Below, one piece after another: positions 22,756-34,859 of a DNA stretch of 64,000 nucleotides. Position numbers and translations under genes: made by a program. The stretch is taken from positions 173,922,242-173,986,241 of the forward strand of contig OX457059.1 of NCBI GenBank assembly GCA_949752795.1, read 5' to 3'. Each line of letters starts with the position of its first letter. Position 1 is the first letter of the stretch. Below the pieces are notes generated by a model. It searched no databases. It had not been told where the DNA came from and worked only from the letters and a program-made list of their open reading frames with translations. This DNA comes from Hyperoodon ampullatus (lineage: Eukaryota; Chordata; Mammalia; Artiodactyla; Ziphiidae).

Positions 22756-23150
22756 AGAAGACTCTTGGGCTGGCGCACAGACTCACTCTAGAGTCTTGTC
22801 CCCTCATGGGCTTTGAAGACACCACGTGGGAAGCCGAAGTGGCAAGGAGCCGAGGGTGACATCTAGTTGCTGAGGCAGCCTCTGCCCAACACCAGAGAGA
22901 AGTTGGGGCCCCCATGTCTAGAACGATGTAGAAATGGATTCTGCCAACCACCTGAGCTGGCTTGCTAGCAACCCCTTCCCCAGTCCAGCCTCCAGACCAG
23001 CCCTGGCCCACCTTGGTCACAGACCACAGAGGACCAGCCAAGCTGCTCCCGGACTCCTGACCTATGCCATCTGTGAGGTATTAAAAGCATGCTGTTTAAG
23101 CCACTAGATTTCTAGTAATTTTTCATGCAGCAATAGGCAATGGATATGCT
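22756..23150 (+). mobile_element. Possible old LTR (MaLR/ERVL-like)
   Basis: The right end, 'gctgtttaagccactagatt' followed by a 'gcagcaataggcaatggata' stretch, resembles the 3' end of old MaLR-type LTRs. The left boundary is a guess. Only the end motif supports the call. Confidence 0.35.
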
Positions 23151-24619
23151 GTCATGATTTTAATACTTGGGAAAACTGAATCATTAAAGAAATTCTGACT
23201 TAAATCCTCATAGAAATTGAAAACCTGCTGGCCTCATGAGTGTATCTGTTTTTGAAATCAAAAATTTCAAATATTCACTTTTCTAATAGAAAAATATTAT
23301 TTTTCATCAATGATGTATATTTCTCATGGGGCTCTGAAGTACCCTTAAAAGACATATTTATACATCTACAATTCATGCAGCATATGATTTCTTCCTGTTA
23401 TATTTGTGAAATGTATGCAGAGCACATTTTATTTCTAAATTAACTGCACAGTTCTGCACTAAAGAAAATGAACTTGAATATTTTGAACATAATCATTCTT
23501 ACACAACTATGGATGGATGGAAAGAAGGAAGAAAGGAAGGAAGGAGGAAGAAAAGAAAGAAGGAAGGAAAACGAAATGAAAGGGGGAAGGAGAGAGGAGA
23601 GAAGGAGGGGAAAAAAAGAGATATCTTTTCCCCTAGAGCAATCAAGAACTTAACATCAGTGTGTATGGAAAATTGTGACGGCACAGCAGAAAGGAATGCA
23701 ACACTTAATATTTTTAAGTCACTAATTCTCCTCCATTTGAAATTCAAGAATGGCATGCCTAGAGATTTTCAACAAAGCATGTAAGCACTTATGAACAATC
23801 ATGTGCTCCGTGGTTTATTTGTATGTGTCTCTACCTTCTGTTGCATTATCTAATATGAAAACTAAATTGAGAAAACCAACTAAATTAAAGCTAATCAGAG
23901 CTTCATCGTGGCACCCAGCTCAGCAGATAATATTGCAGCGCTCCATGCAATTAAATTCTTCAATTATTCTAAGTGTTATTATGCTAATTTAAAAGGCTAG
24001 AATTATTAGAAAATGTATAAAGAATTATGCTCAGTTATAGCATTTTATTTATGTGATTTCACCTTAAATTATTTAAGGTATGGAAATTATGAGTTATCAG
24101 TATGTGACTTCAGCCTGTGCCACTGGGAAAGTCAGCCAAGCTGACGGGGAAATTGGTCCCATTTTATCCTCCCAGGAGGATAATCTCACAACTTGAAGGA
24201 CGGCTTGCGTGGCTCCCTGTTGGGGAACTCATCACGGGCGTGCGGGCTGTCCCCGTACCGCAGGGGCTGGGGAGGCTCTGCCTCCGAGGGGGCACACTGC
24301 TCTTTGTTTGGTATCTCCATGGTTTGCAGACTCTCCTTAATTATGAGACATATAAGAAGGAGAGAGGAGGTTGAGAAGGAGTGGCCCAAGGCTTTGGAAG
24401 GCTGCACCCACACGGCCGGAGGGAGCCTTGAGAAACACCTGCTCCCCACCAAGGCCTCCATCAATGGGACTTCGTTTGTCTGTATAAAAGATAGATCAAG
24501 AACGGTTGGGCTTTTTAATATATGGGGGAATTTCCATCAAATTCACAGCCTTTTATATCTTTTATTTTTCCTGTTTCTTCAATCTTCTCCTTTTCTTGAA
24601 ACACCTTTCCCCACTCAGC
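23151..24619. other. Unique non-coding DNA with purine tract
   Basis: No gene recognised. AT-rich except for the purine tract at 23510-23624 and a GC-richer part around 24.2-24.45 kb. Confidence 0.5.
23510..23624. repeat. (GGAA/GAAA)n polypurine tract
   Basis: Over 100 bp of A and G in GGAAGGAAG and GAAAG units on the plus strand, with rare interruptions. Confidence 0.9.
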
Positions 24620-24718
24620 TCCCCTCCCTCCTTCCTTCCTTCCTTCCCTCCCTCCCTCCTTCCCTCCCTCCCTCCTTCCTTCCTTCTTTCCTTCCTCCCC
24701 CCATTTCTTTTTTTTTTA
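24620..24718. repeat. (CTTC/CCTC)n polypyrimidine tract
   Basis: CCCTCCCTCCTTCC units ending in a T run. It directly abuts the L1 3' end that follows on the minus strand. Confidence 0.9.
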
Positions 24719-25145
24719 ATGGAAGTGTAGTTGATTTACAATGTTGTCTTATGTTCAACTGTATAGCAAAGTGATTCACTTATACATATATACTCTTTTT
24801 CAGATTCTTTTCCATTATAGGTTATTACAAGATATTGAGTTTCCTGTGCTATACAGTAGGTCCTTGTTGTTTGTCTATTTTATACATAGTAGTGTGTATC
24901 TGTTAATCTCAAATCCCCAATTTATCCCTCCCACTCTTTGCCCTTTAGTAAGAGTAAGTTTGTTTTCCATGTCTGTGAGTTTGTTTCTGTTTTGTAAATA
25001 AGTTTATCTGTATCATTTTTTTTAGATTCCACATATGAGTGCTCTCACATGATATTTGTCTTTCTCTGTCTGAATTTCTTCACTTAGTATGATAATACCT
25101 AATTTCATCCATGTTGCTGCAAATGGCATTTTTCATTCCTTGTTT
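24719..25145 (-). mobile_element. Old LINE-1 3' end, minus strand (left half)
   Basis: Reads 'gtagttgatttacaatgttg', 'tcctgtgctatacagtaggt', 'ccttgttgtttgtctatttt' and 'catccatgttgctgcaaatg', the reverse complement of the older L1 3'UTR and end of ORF2. It stops after 'tttttcattcc', where the younger L1 begins. Confidence 0.85.
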
Positions 25146-25650
25146 TTAATATTTTTTGTATTCATTTATTTTATAACATCTTTATTGGAGTATAATTGCT
25201 TTACAATGGTGTGTTAGTTTCTGCTGTATAAGAAAGTGAATCAGCTATACATATACATATATCCCCATATCCCTTCCCTCTTGTGTCTCCCTCCCACCCT
25301 CCTTATCCCACCCCTCTAGGTGGTCACAAAGCACCAAGCTGATCTCTCTGTGCTATGCAGCTGCTTCCTACTAGCCATTTATTTTACGTTTGGTAATGTA
25401 TATATGTCAGTGCTACTCTTTCACTTCGTCCCAGCTTACCCTTCCCCCTCCCCGTGTCCTCAAGTCCATTCTCTACATCTGTGTCTTTATTCCTGTCCTG
25501 ACCCTAGGTTCTTCAGAACCGATTTTTTTCTTTTTTTAGATTCCATATATATGTGTTAGCATATGGTATTTGTTTTTCTCTTTCTGACTTACTTCACTCT
25601 GTATGACAGAATCTAAATCCATCTACCTCACTACAAATAACTCAATTTCG
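25146..25650 (-). mobile_element. Younger LINE-1 3' end nested in older L1, minus strand
   Basis: The 3'UTR is of the same type as the full-length L1 at 11.4-18.6 kb (reverse complement), with an A/T-rich tail at about 25146-25185. It is severely 5'-truncated. The right junction is uncertain (roughly 25640-25660), because from there the sequence again looks like the older L1. Confidence 0.75.
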
Positions 25651-25988
25651 TTTCTTTTTATGGCTGAGTAATGTTCCATTGTATATATGTGCCACATCTT
25701 CTTTATCCATTCATCTGTTGATGGACATTTAGGTTACTTCCACGTCCTGGCTATTATAAATAGTTCTGCAATGAACATTGGGGTGCTTGTATCTTTTTGA
25801 ATTGGAGTTTTCTCCTGATATATGCCCAGGAGTGGGATTGCTGGGTCATATGGTAGTTCTAATTCTAGTTTTTTAAGGAAATTCCTTACTGTTCTCCATT
25901 ATGGTTGTACCAATTTACATTCCCACTAACAGTGTAGGAGCATTCCGTTTTCTCCACAACCTCTCTAGCATTTATTGTTTGTAGATTT
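25651..25988 (-). mobile_element. Old LINE-1, ORF2 C-terminal remnant (right half)
   Basis: Continues the older L1 interrupted at 25145: 'tttatggctgagtaatgttc', 'gatatatgcccaggagtggg', 'gttctccattatggttgtac'. The 'cctgatatatgcccaggag' variant differs from the younger family at the matching place near 4600. It ends beside the CTTT repeat and SINE. Confidence 0.7.
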
Positions 25989-26004
25989 TTTCTTTCTTTC
26001 TTTC

Positions 26005-26217
26005 TTTTTTTTTTTTTTTTTTTTTGCGGTACGCGGGCCTCTCACTGTTGTGGCCTCTCCCGTCATGGAGCACAGGCTCCGGACGCACAGGCCCAGTGGC
26101 CATGGCTCACAGGCCCAGCCTCTCCATGGCACGTGGGATCCTCCTGGACCGGGGCACGAACCCGTGTCCCCTGTATCGGCAGGCGGACTCTCAACCACTG
26201 TGCCACCAGGGAAGCCC
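26005..26217 (-). mobile_element. CHR-2-type tRNA-derived SINE, reverse
   Basis: From a 21-T run (26005-26025) through 'gcggtacgcgggcctctcac' to 'ccaccagggaagccc'. This is the reverse complement of the SINE that starts GGGCTTCCCTGGTGG and ends CCGCGTACCGC-A(n). It inserted into or beside a CTTT repeat, present on both sides, so its TSD cannot be told from the microsatellite. Confidence 0.93.
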
Positions 26218-26247
26218 CCTTTCTTTCTTCCTTCCTTCCTTCCTTTC

Positions 26248-26301
<54 letters not shown>

Positions 26302-26319
26302 TTTCTCACTTTCTTTCTC
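26218..26319. repeat. (CTTT/CCTT)n microsatellite
   Basis: About 100 bp of CTTT units with CCTT near the left end. A shorter block of the same unit lies left of the SINE (25988-26004). Confidence 0.93.
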
Positions 26320-27850
26320 AGGGGCTCTGGGATGTGACCATCCACTTCCCTCCTCCATCCCTCTTCATTTGGGGTCAGAGGGCTCCTCCAGAGGTTCCTG
26401 CCCCTCCCTGTTTTTGTTTACATCAGCATTTTCCCCCGAATCAGATCGCAGCACATTTAACCCACGTGGCTTCTGCTTCTCAGAAGGCCCGTCTGGTCTA
26501 ACACAGCTCTGTCACCTGCAATGAGCTCAGGCCTGCAGGACTGGGGCAGGGTACTCCGAGTTCCCTCCGAGCTGTGGCAACAGTGGGAATGAGATCATAC
26601 GTTTCAGGCATGATCTAACAAAAATCTCAGTGTGCCGGTAGTTATGGATTTCACAGTTCACTTCTCTGAGCGGAAGGCACACACTCTTGGAGTGCCTAAC
26701 ATGCAGCATTCTTGAACTCAGTGGGAACATTTGTTCTGAATTACAAACTGTCTTTGGCTAAATAAAAAAAAATTCTGCAAAGGCCACTTACTAGAGCTCC
26801 AGCCTGTAAAGAATTGCTGTTTGGCCACTGCTCCTGTGTTTTGGACACATCACTTTGAGAACATCCAGAAAGTGAACACGGCCTGACCCAGGGCCACCTG
26901 GAACAGGCAGGAGAGGAGCAGGAGCAGGGGAGGGAAGGTGGTGAGACAGGCTGGTAGGGTCTCCTGTGCCCCTCCCACCTCGCTGAGCAGAAGCAGAGCA
27001 TTGGGGGAAGGGTCCTCCAGTCACATGTGCACACGCGTCTTCCTTCCTGAACTGGGTGAGGCCCGTGACTCGTGGAGGTCACTACTGGTGCGAGTAAGAG
27101 TGATGACCCCAGACCTGGCAACGGGTGGTTCCCAAGAACCCAGAGAAGAGACATAGAAAGGCTGAGGCTGCGCCGTGTGGAGAAGGCGGGGCTTACCTGC
27201 AGGGCCAGACCCAAGCAAGGACTGGGCAAGAGTGGAGCTGCCTCGAGCAGCAGGCGCCCAGGTCCAAAATAACATCTCTCTGGGCGGTCCAGCAGGAAGC
27301 TTCTGGAGACCTGGGAGGACCAGAGAAAGCTGAGCAGTGGGTGCTCAGGGCAGGACAGGCCAGCCTTGATGATGATAGTGGCAGGAAGAAGACGGGGTCC
27401 ACTGATCCCCATCCCACCCTCGGCTCACGTGGGGGCTGAGCTACGGGGACCACGGCAGCTTCCAGGGCCAGTTCTCAGCAGGACCCCAGCAGGACCGGGA
27501 TCCCCTACAGGGCTACTAGTTCTTCTCCATGACAGGCCACAGGCTTGCCACAGGAAGTGGTCTAGAGTCCACAGAGCCAGCCACTGCCCTGCGTCCTTCC
27601 CGGGAAGAACCATCACCATGTCTGCAGAAAGAGCCAGCTGGTCTCTCCATGCAGGACACGGTGTGCGTTGCCTCCTGATCTGAGGTAAACTGGGTTGAAC
27701 CGTGTCCAGTGAGTGCACAGAGGCCTTGTCCTCACTGCATGACCCCGGTCCTGGGTATCAAATCCCAGCCCGCTTCTACCCCAAAGCTCAAGAGCTGTTA
27801 TATCCACGCTTAATGCAGTTTTATTACTGTATTTTTAAAGCAACTGGTTG

Positions 27851-27887
<37 letters not shown>

Positions 27888-28784
27888 GAAATTGGGCACA
27901 AAAGATGTTCTGGGAGGTTTTTGCCATCTCAGGCTTCCTAGACCTCAGCATGGTCTGGTCTTTCCCAGCAAGGCCCTCAGCCCCTGCCGGCTTCGGGATC
28001 TGGGTGGGAGGGTCTGATTACAACCCCTGTTGGAGACATAACCATGAGGGCTTGCCCCAGAAGGTCATAAATCTGACTCTCAGCTGCAGCATCAGCAGAA
28101 GTTTGGACTGAGAGAGCCAGGGATGTGATTTATCTTCCCCGCCAGGAGAGCAGCTCCATCTGCCTGCACCGTGCTCTGGACTCCCAGATCCAACTGTGTC
28201 CACAGCCAGCACTGCGGCAGCCCTGCAGGGCATGGGGTCCACACACGGAACCCATCGAGGTCAGACATGGGAGTCACGGGATCCCAGAGCTCAGCCACGT
28301 GGGGAGACCTGGGCATTCTGTGTAGTTGTTAAACGTTGTAGAAGTCATTGTGCACTTACTGTGACACCCCCCACCCTTTAGACAACTGGCCTCAGGGAAG
28401 CCCTACAATGAGCAGCCGGACAAACATAGGATGCAGATTTGAATGTCAGATACTCAAGGAAAGGTTGCTTAGTATAAGCACATACCAAATATTGCAGGGG
28501 ACATGCTTGTACAGAGTTATTCATTGTTTATCTGAATTTAAAATTTAACTGAGTCTTATGTTTTTGTGCAAATCTGAGAATTCTTCACTTGAAGTACTTC
28601 TCCCCACACTTACTACCAGCCTTGTCTGCTCTGCAGGTGAGTCCCATGTGAATTGAGATCTTATCCTAACTTACATTATATTCCAACACTTTGCGCACCA
28701 ATTGGCCCAAAGCAGAACACTTATAACATTGTATACAGTTTGGAAGTTCCTGGCACACTAAAGGATACACTTTTGTTGCTTTGT
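26320..28784. other. Unique non-coding DNA with 32-T run
   Basis: No gene recognised. A 223-codon minus-strand ORF (27412-26741) has no recognisable domain, is Ser/Pro/Leu-rich, and overlaps ORFs on the other strand, so it is probably chance. A 32-base T run is at 27854-27885. Confidence 0.5.
27854..27885. repeat. Poly(T) run of 32
   Basis: Pure T homopolymer. No retroelement body is recognisable on either side, so its origin is unclear. Confidence 0.95.
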
Positions 28785-29186
28785 TGGTGGGTGTATTACT
28801 TGTCGAGGCTGTTGTAAAAAGTTATCCAAACGGGGTGGCTTAGATGCAGAAATGTATCGCCTCCCCGTCTGGATCAGGAAGGTCAAGATCAAGATGTCAG
28901 CAGGCTGTTTCCTTCTGAGACTGTGATGGAGAGTCTGGTCCAGGCCCCCTTCCAGCTTCTGTGGGTTTGCTGGCATCCTTGGCATCCCTGGACGTGTAGA
29001 AGCATCACCCCTTCCGCATTTATCTTCACGTGGCATCCCCCTGTGTGTGTCTGCATCCAAATTTCCCCTTGTTATAAGGACCCCAGCTGTAGATTAGAGT
29101 CTCCTGATGACCTCATTTAAACTTGATTCCATCTACAAAAACGCTGTTTCCAAATAAAGCCAAGCTCCGAATTACCGGGGTTGGGC

Positions 29187-29223
<37 letters not shown>

Positions 29224-29245
29224 CACGCAGGACACGGTCCACCCC
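28785..29245 (-). mobile_element. MaLR LTR (MLT1-like), reverse, with (GT)n inside
   Basis: Plus-strand words 'gaggctgttgtaaaaagtta', 'ggtggcttagatgcagaaat', 'ggtcaagatcaagatgtcag', 'cccttgttataaggacccca', 'gatgacctcatttaaacttg' and 'accggggttgggcttc' follow the reverse complement of MLT1 LTRs in order. A (GT)15 run at 29191-29220 interrupts the end. Confidence 0.8.
29191..29220. repeat. (GT)15 microsatellite
   Basis: Uninterrupted GT dinucleotides inside the MLT1-like LTR. Confidence 0.97.
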
Positions 29246-30402
29246 TAATAGTGTTTAGTTATACCTGGGGTGTGCAATGAAGACAAGGTACCCTCCCAAA
29301 GCACTGAAGACATGAGTGCTCCATGCGTGTCCTCCTCAGGCTCCAGAGAGGGCTGCTCTGCTCATGATACTCTATGGTTAAACAAGCCTGAAACCTGAAG
29401 GGCTTCATCAGGATGCAGGGAGGCTTCAGTCTCTCCCATTCTAAGCAACCCTGTCTTCTCCATTTGGTCTTGGAAACCTCTGGGCTACTGAACATGGATG
29501 GTGGGAAGGTTGGAGACCACAGGGCCCTTCCTGCCCAGTGAGGGGCGGCCACAGGGCAGGTCGCTGGGCCGCGTGCTCCGAGACTCTGAGACCCTGAGAC
29601 TGTCTCTCACACACCTGTGTCCCAGGTGAGTCCAGAAAGAAAATGACAAACACCAGGGCCATGACTCTGCTGCCCTGCTGGACAGCTCCACCAGTGTGTG
29701 ATGCTGTGTTTCTTGAAGATGATCCATTGCCAAGAAAATGAAAACTGAAAAGCGAAGGATGCACTCTTCTTCTTCAGTCTTGTTCTCCAAAAACAGATCA
29801 GCAGTCCAGTGGGAACAGAGCCTGGCCGACCCCACCATGCTGGACCAGGGCTCACTTCACGTGGTTCACAACCGATGAGACAGCCCCACCCCAGGTGCAC
29901 ACACCACACGCTCATCCACTGTATCCTGGTTGAACCCCTCCTGCAGTCCAGGTAGGCTTCCAGCCTGGAGCGGGGACGTGCACCTGAGTGATACGGGGTG
30001 TCATTCCTGTGGGAAAGCAGTGTGCCTACATTCTCATGATTCCCTCCTAAAACATGAGCTGTCCTGATAGGAGTACGAAAACCAGGTTTTGGTCTTGAAC
30101 CTTCCTTCTCTTTAGTTTTACAGGTGGAGTGGGGTCCAGAGTCGTCTGGAGGTGGGCAGCCCCGCTGGCTGTGAAATGCAGCCTGCACATCCTCACCAAA
30201 GTCTGATGTGCAAACAGAGTCTTCCTTCTGTTTCTCTGAATGTCCTGTATGGGCTTGAGTTTCCACACAGACCCTGAAACAAGGATTTATGAGTGAGATG
30301 TGACCCCCAAAGCCCCAGCCTAGAAGGGGTGGGCGGTGAGGCTAGGAGGCTGGAACAGGTCACAGCCCAGAGCCACCCAGGGGTGGGGATATGGGGTCCC
30401 AT
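29246..30402. other. Unique non-coding DNA
   Basis: No repeat or gene recognised. Overlapping minus-strand ORFs of 107-219 codons (29441-30266) carry no known domain, lie in three different frames, and are taken as chance. Confidence 0.45.
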
Positions 30403-30847
30403 TGTTGTGGGTTAAATTGTGTCCCCCAAAAGACAGATTCAAGCCCTACCCTCAGGACCCTGTAAATGTGACTTTACTTGGAAATAGGGCCTTTGCAGAT
30501 ATAATTAGCGAAGGTGAGCTCATGCCAGGTTAGGGTGGGTCCCAAATACATGTGACTGGTGTTCTGATAAGGAGAGAGGAGGAGACCCAGAGGCACTCTT
30601 CCCAGGAGACGCCCTGGGAAGACAGAGGCAGAGCTGGAAGTGATGCAGCCACAAACCAAAGATTACCAGCAACCCCGAGAGCTAGGCAAGAAACGGTCCT
30701 CCCCAGGAGTCTTTAGAGGTAGCACGGCCCTGCTGACACCCCAGTTTCTGACTTCTGGCCTCCAGAATGGTGCAAGTATAAATTTCTGTTGTTTCAAGCC
30801 CCCTTGTCTGTGGCACTTTGTTATAGCCCCCCCAGGAGACTAACGCA
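30403..30847 (+). mobile_element. Near-complete MLT1-like LTR
   Basis: Runs from 'ttgttgtgggttaaattgtg' and 'tcccccaaaagacag' through 'gtgactttacttggaaatag', 'ggcctttgcagatataatta' and 'tctggcctccag' to 'aatttctgttgtttcaagcc' and 'ggagactaacgca'. All landmarks of an MLT1 LTR appear in order over about 445 bp. Solo LTR; no internal sequence beside it. Confidence 0.85.
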
Positions 30848-31159
30848 CTGGCCAATTCCCGTCCATCATGGGTTCAGGGTGGCTCCTGGGGGCTCTACCC
30901 TGGGCAGTGTGGCCTATCCTGGGTGCAGGGGGCTGTTCGAGGTCAGAGGGAGCCCCCAGGACAGGCAGAGGTGCCTGGGGTAGGGTGTGAGGCATGTGCA
31001 CCGGGGAGCATCGAGGGGCCTGGGAGGTCCCGACCACGTCTGGGACAGGTCCCTTCACCCCGCGAAGTGTGTGACCTCCTGATTGTGCCTGAATTAAGAC
31101 ATAGCCCCCAGATTCAGTGCTGCCATATTTTGACCCCCAAACAAAACTCAGATTGATGA
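30848..31159. other. Unique non-coding DNA
   Basis: GC-richer, no gene or repeat recognised. Confidence 0.45.
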
Positions 31160-31300
31160 CCTCATACATTCATTAATCCAGACAATGATCTGGGTGTCTC
31201 ACATGACTCACCCAGTGTCGGAGGCAGGGATTCTGGTGACAAAGAGAAGAAAACAACCTGGCTCTTGTGGAAAGTGGAGGTGACCTCAGGAGGTGGAGAA
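31160..31300 (+). mobile_element. LINE-2 relic
   Basis: 'cattcattaatccagacaat' , 'ctgggtgtctc', 'ggaggcagggattctggtga' and 'caacctggctcttgtggaa' follow the L2 3' region in order. Confidence 0.6.
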
Positions 31301-34300
31301 GGATATGTCTCTCCAGAAATCAAACATCCTCCAAGGACAAAATGTCCCCACTGCGAGTATTCAGGGGAACAGATCACAGTCTCTGAGGCAACGCTCAAAG
31401 ACCCTAGAAGGACGTGCCATGACTTTCTCCTCGGAAGGTGTGCATCTATTCTAAGGTGACAGCTTTAAGGGGAAGACAATTCAAGTGGAAATACAAGTTC
31501 TGGAGAATTTATGAGAAAGTCAAGTCTGCCACTTGTGGTGTCACCTCACCCTGTGTATCTGAGACCCTACTGAGGACATCCTTGGATGCCAACTCCCTAG
31601 GGCTTCAGTGGCTTCTTCCTGTCAGTGCACAGGTCCAAGCTGATGTCGCATGTCACCTGGAGAAGTCCAAACCTTCTGGACCCTTATTCCTGACATAGGA
31701 AGGTGGCCCCACCTGGGCCCCAGTCTGGCGGGTGCACCTACAGGTCAAACAGGGCCCTTTGTCCGACAGTGACCACCTGACATTCCAAAGTTTACCCAAA
31801 TGAATGTCCTCTTCAAGGCTTTGTTTGCCTCGTTGCACTGAGCCATCATCCACTCAAAACTCTTCTCCCCCATTGGCAAAATTATTTTCTTCTTTAAAAC
31901 AGGTCCTTAAAATATTGTGCAATGAGACACTCCAATATCCTGGCGTACGTGTCACCCTAATAACACATGACAGTATGTGCCATCCTTAAACCTGGAGACA
32001 GTGCAGCTGGTCATCATCTCCCCAGACGCTGTCTTGGCTGCTCCTCCGAGGGTCCTACTGCAAGTGTCCCCATCCATGTCTACACTCTAGTCCCTGAATG
32101 TCCGTCCCCACCCCTGCCCCTTCCCAGGCCATCGCCTGAAGTTCAAGTGAGAACCACTGGGGTTCTGTTGAGAGAATGCTCTGTCTGTGCACCCGTAAGC
32201 AGATCCGTCCAGACCCTCCCACAGAGACTCATCAACAAGCTGCTCTCAGGCGGGCGCAGGGTGCATTCCTCAAGGCAGTGTGATCGCCCTTCTGAGTCCC
32301 CACCCCCTTTCTCTCTCCCCACACCACCCATAAGATCAGCCCAAGGCTGCGCTCTCCTCCCCAACCCATGAGCCGTGGGGCTTTGAGCTCTTCCTCCTCA
32401 TGTCTCTCTGCTCTTGGCCAGAATCTCAGAGAAGCCCTTTTCTGGGCTGCAGAGCTGTGGGAGGAGACCTGGGGGCAGCCGGTCAGGGATGCAGGTGGGC
32501 ACCACCTCACCGGGCACTGCTGTGGACAAGCCATGGCCACGCTCACCACCCTGCAAGGGGAACCTGCCTGTACCCAGACACCGGAGGCCACCAGGCATGA
32601 GCACGCACGTCCCTGCATCTCCCTGATCCAGCTGCCCACCCCCCGCACAGCTCTCAAGAGAAACCACGGGGACCTAGCATATTCTGGGGACACTTGTGAG
32701 CCCTGCGAACCCTGGTATCTTGTTTCTGCCTCTCCGCCCTTGGCAATAACCAGATTTAAAAATGGGTGGTTGGAGCCTCAGGCTCACGTCACTGAAACAT
32801 CTGACGTCCTGGTGGCCAAGTCTGGTGGAAAGAAGCGGGCGGGTGAGGCTGCAGATCTGTGCCTCCTGTGCAGTGTGACCTGGACTCACACAGCCTCTGA
32901 TACCCAGAACCTCGGTTCCCATGTAAAATAAGAACAATAATTAGGCTCTCAACATAGAATTACTGAATGGACTAAATACGCAGCACACATGTACGTGGAC
33001 TCGTAAACAACAGTACATTGTGAGTGTCCTTTTTAAATTAAATTGTGATCATTATTATCTTCTGATTTGTTTTCTTTTGCATTATTACCTTAGATCTAAA
33101 TAAATATGGGAGCAAGGATTAGCCTGCAGAAGGCCTCCTGCCAGTCTAAACAGCGAGATGTCTTTCCCCCACATTTCTGTCCCTGAAACTTTCCTTAAAT
33201 ACCACAGAGGGGAAAGGAAGCCTAGCACCACTTCTGAAATGAAATGATGTCTGACTTCTGCTGCCAAGTCCGGGGAATGCTGAGTCTTGGTTTCGGCTCC
33301 TGCAGCGGCTTTGTGTCCCAAGGAGTAGCCTGGCTCCACCCCGTCCGGCGCGGCTGTTACCAAAGTCTTCCTGGGAAGGAAGCAAGCTGTGCTTCCCGAG
33401 ACCCAAAGCAGCGGTGGCCTGGGGTGTCTTCCTTCAAAGCAGAGCATCATTAGCAGCCATCAGCTGCAGAAAGTAATGAAAATAGAATCCTAGAAAGAGT
33501 AGGAGCTGAGGGAGCGGCAACCCTGGGAGGGATTTCCCCCCTGCACAGTGCCAGTGAGGACTGTGCCACAGGACCCTTTCCCACGAATGCCCTCTGACGT
33601 CTGGTCGTAGCCAGATAGCCAAGGGCGGTGACATTTGAGCAGCGTGTCTTCCGTCAGCTCATCTGGCTGGGCAGCGCACACAGCGAGGGCTTATCCGTGT
33701 TAACATAAACCCTCATTAGAGGGGATTAGGAGAGAAACAGTGACAAACAAGATGGACACTAACCCTCGGAGGGTCTCAGGCAGACGCCACACACTAATTA
33801 TCCTTTCAAATGACTTGAAGATGCCGGGCTTGCGCGTCTGCGTATGTGCTGGGGATGCTCGCGGGATTGTGTTTTACATATGACGACGACCTGTTTGTAT
33901 TTGCAACAGTTTTGTGTTCTGCATCCCCAGACACACACGCGCATGTGTCAACATACACGCAAGCACACGCACGGCCCTCCGGCCTGGGACACAGTCGTCC
34001 AGGGGATGCTGACTGGGTGGCCCTCACCTGCTCTCCCCTCCAAGTCATGGCGAGACCTCCCTGCACCATTGTGTCTTTCCACAGATGCTCCCGAGGACGC
34101 GAAGGGTCGGGATGCTCTGAGAGTGAGCGGCTCTGTAAGGCTGGATCTGGAGGGACCCCCACTTAGGCTCCATCTGTAGGGAAACGCTTTTCCTAAAGCG
34201 CAATGGGATTTTCCAAACTCTGTAGAACCACATTTGTTTGGATTCAAAAGGGCACGTCACTGCACCCACCATGTAAAAGTAGATGTCAACCTCAGTCTCA

Positions 34301-34828
34301 CGTCTGTCCCCAGCCCCCGGGAAGAACGTCCCTCCATCCGCTCTCCGTGCAAGCTAGGTGCCACTGCTGGGCGGGGGGGCACATCTCCTGAAGTGGGTCC
34401 CCCCTTCTGCACCCCCAACACCCTGTCTTCTGGACACATGCCCTCCTCCACTGGCATTTGAAAGGCACGACTCTCAGGTCCACCTCCGGAGTCTTAGATG
34501 GCAGGTCGGAATCTGGCTTTTTAACCACCCCCTTGGGTGGCTCCAAGGGGAAGGAGTTTGAAAAGGTCACGTCATTCCCTCTGCTGCTCTGTCTGTTCTG
34601 AGGGAGCTCAGGACTGAGGCCTGGGTACCACCCCCAGGATGGGGCCCTAGACAGTGTGGGAGCAAACACAGACAGAAGGTCCTGTGCAGGGTCCCACGGG
34701 CCAGACAGGGAGAGGTAGGAGGTAGAAACGTATTCCTAGATTTCCAGATGGAGGCTTCAAGCCAAGGATGAACTTGCCAAGAAAAGGCGTGCATCCTGAA
34801 GGGAGGAGGAGGTCAGTGTGGCCAGAGG

Positions 34829-34859
<31 letters not shown>

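Noticed and set aside
23510..23624. CRISPR-like or minisatellite array
   Set aside because: It is an irregular GGAA/GAAA microsatellite with no spacer-repeat structure; no CRISPR array exists in the window.
24719..25145. BovB (RTE) element
   Set aside because: The words match the 3' end of an older L1, which also has ORF2 C-terminal sequence beside it; no RTE motif seen. This also argues against a ruminant source.
26741..27412. 223-codon minus-strand ORF
   Set aside because: No domain, overlapping ORFs on the other strand, Ser/Leu/Pro-rich as expected of GC-rich chance frames.
29607..30266. 219-codon minus-strand ORF
   Set aside because: No recognisable domain, neighbours in other frames equally long; no exon signals I could trust.
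32368..32931. 187-codon plus-strand ORF
   Set aside because: Overlapped by a 153-codon ORF on the other strand; no domain or conserved motif.
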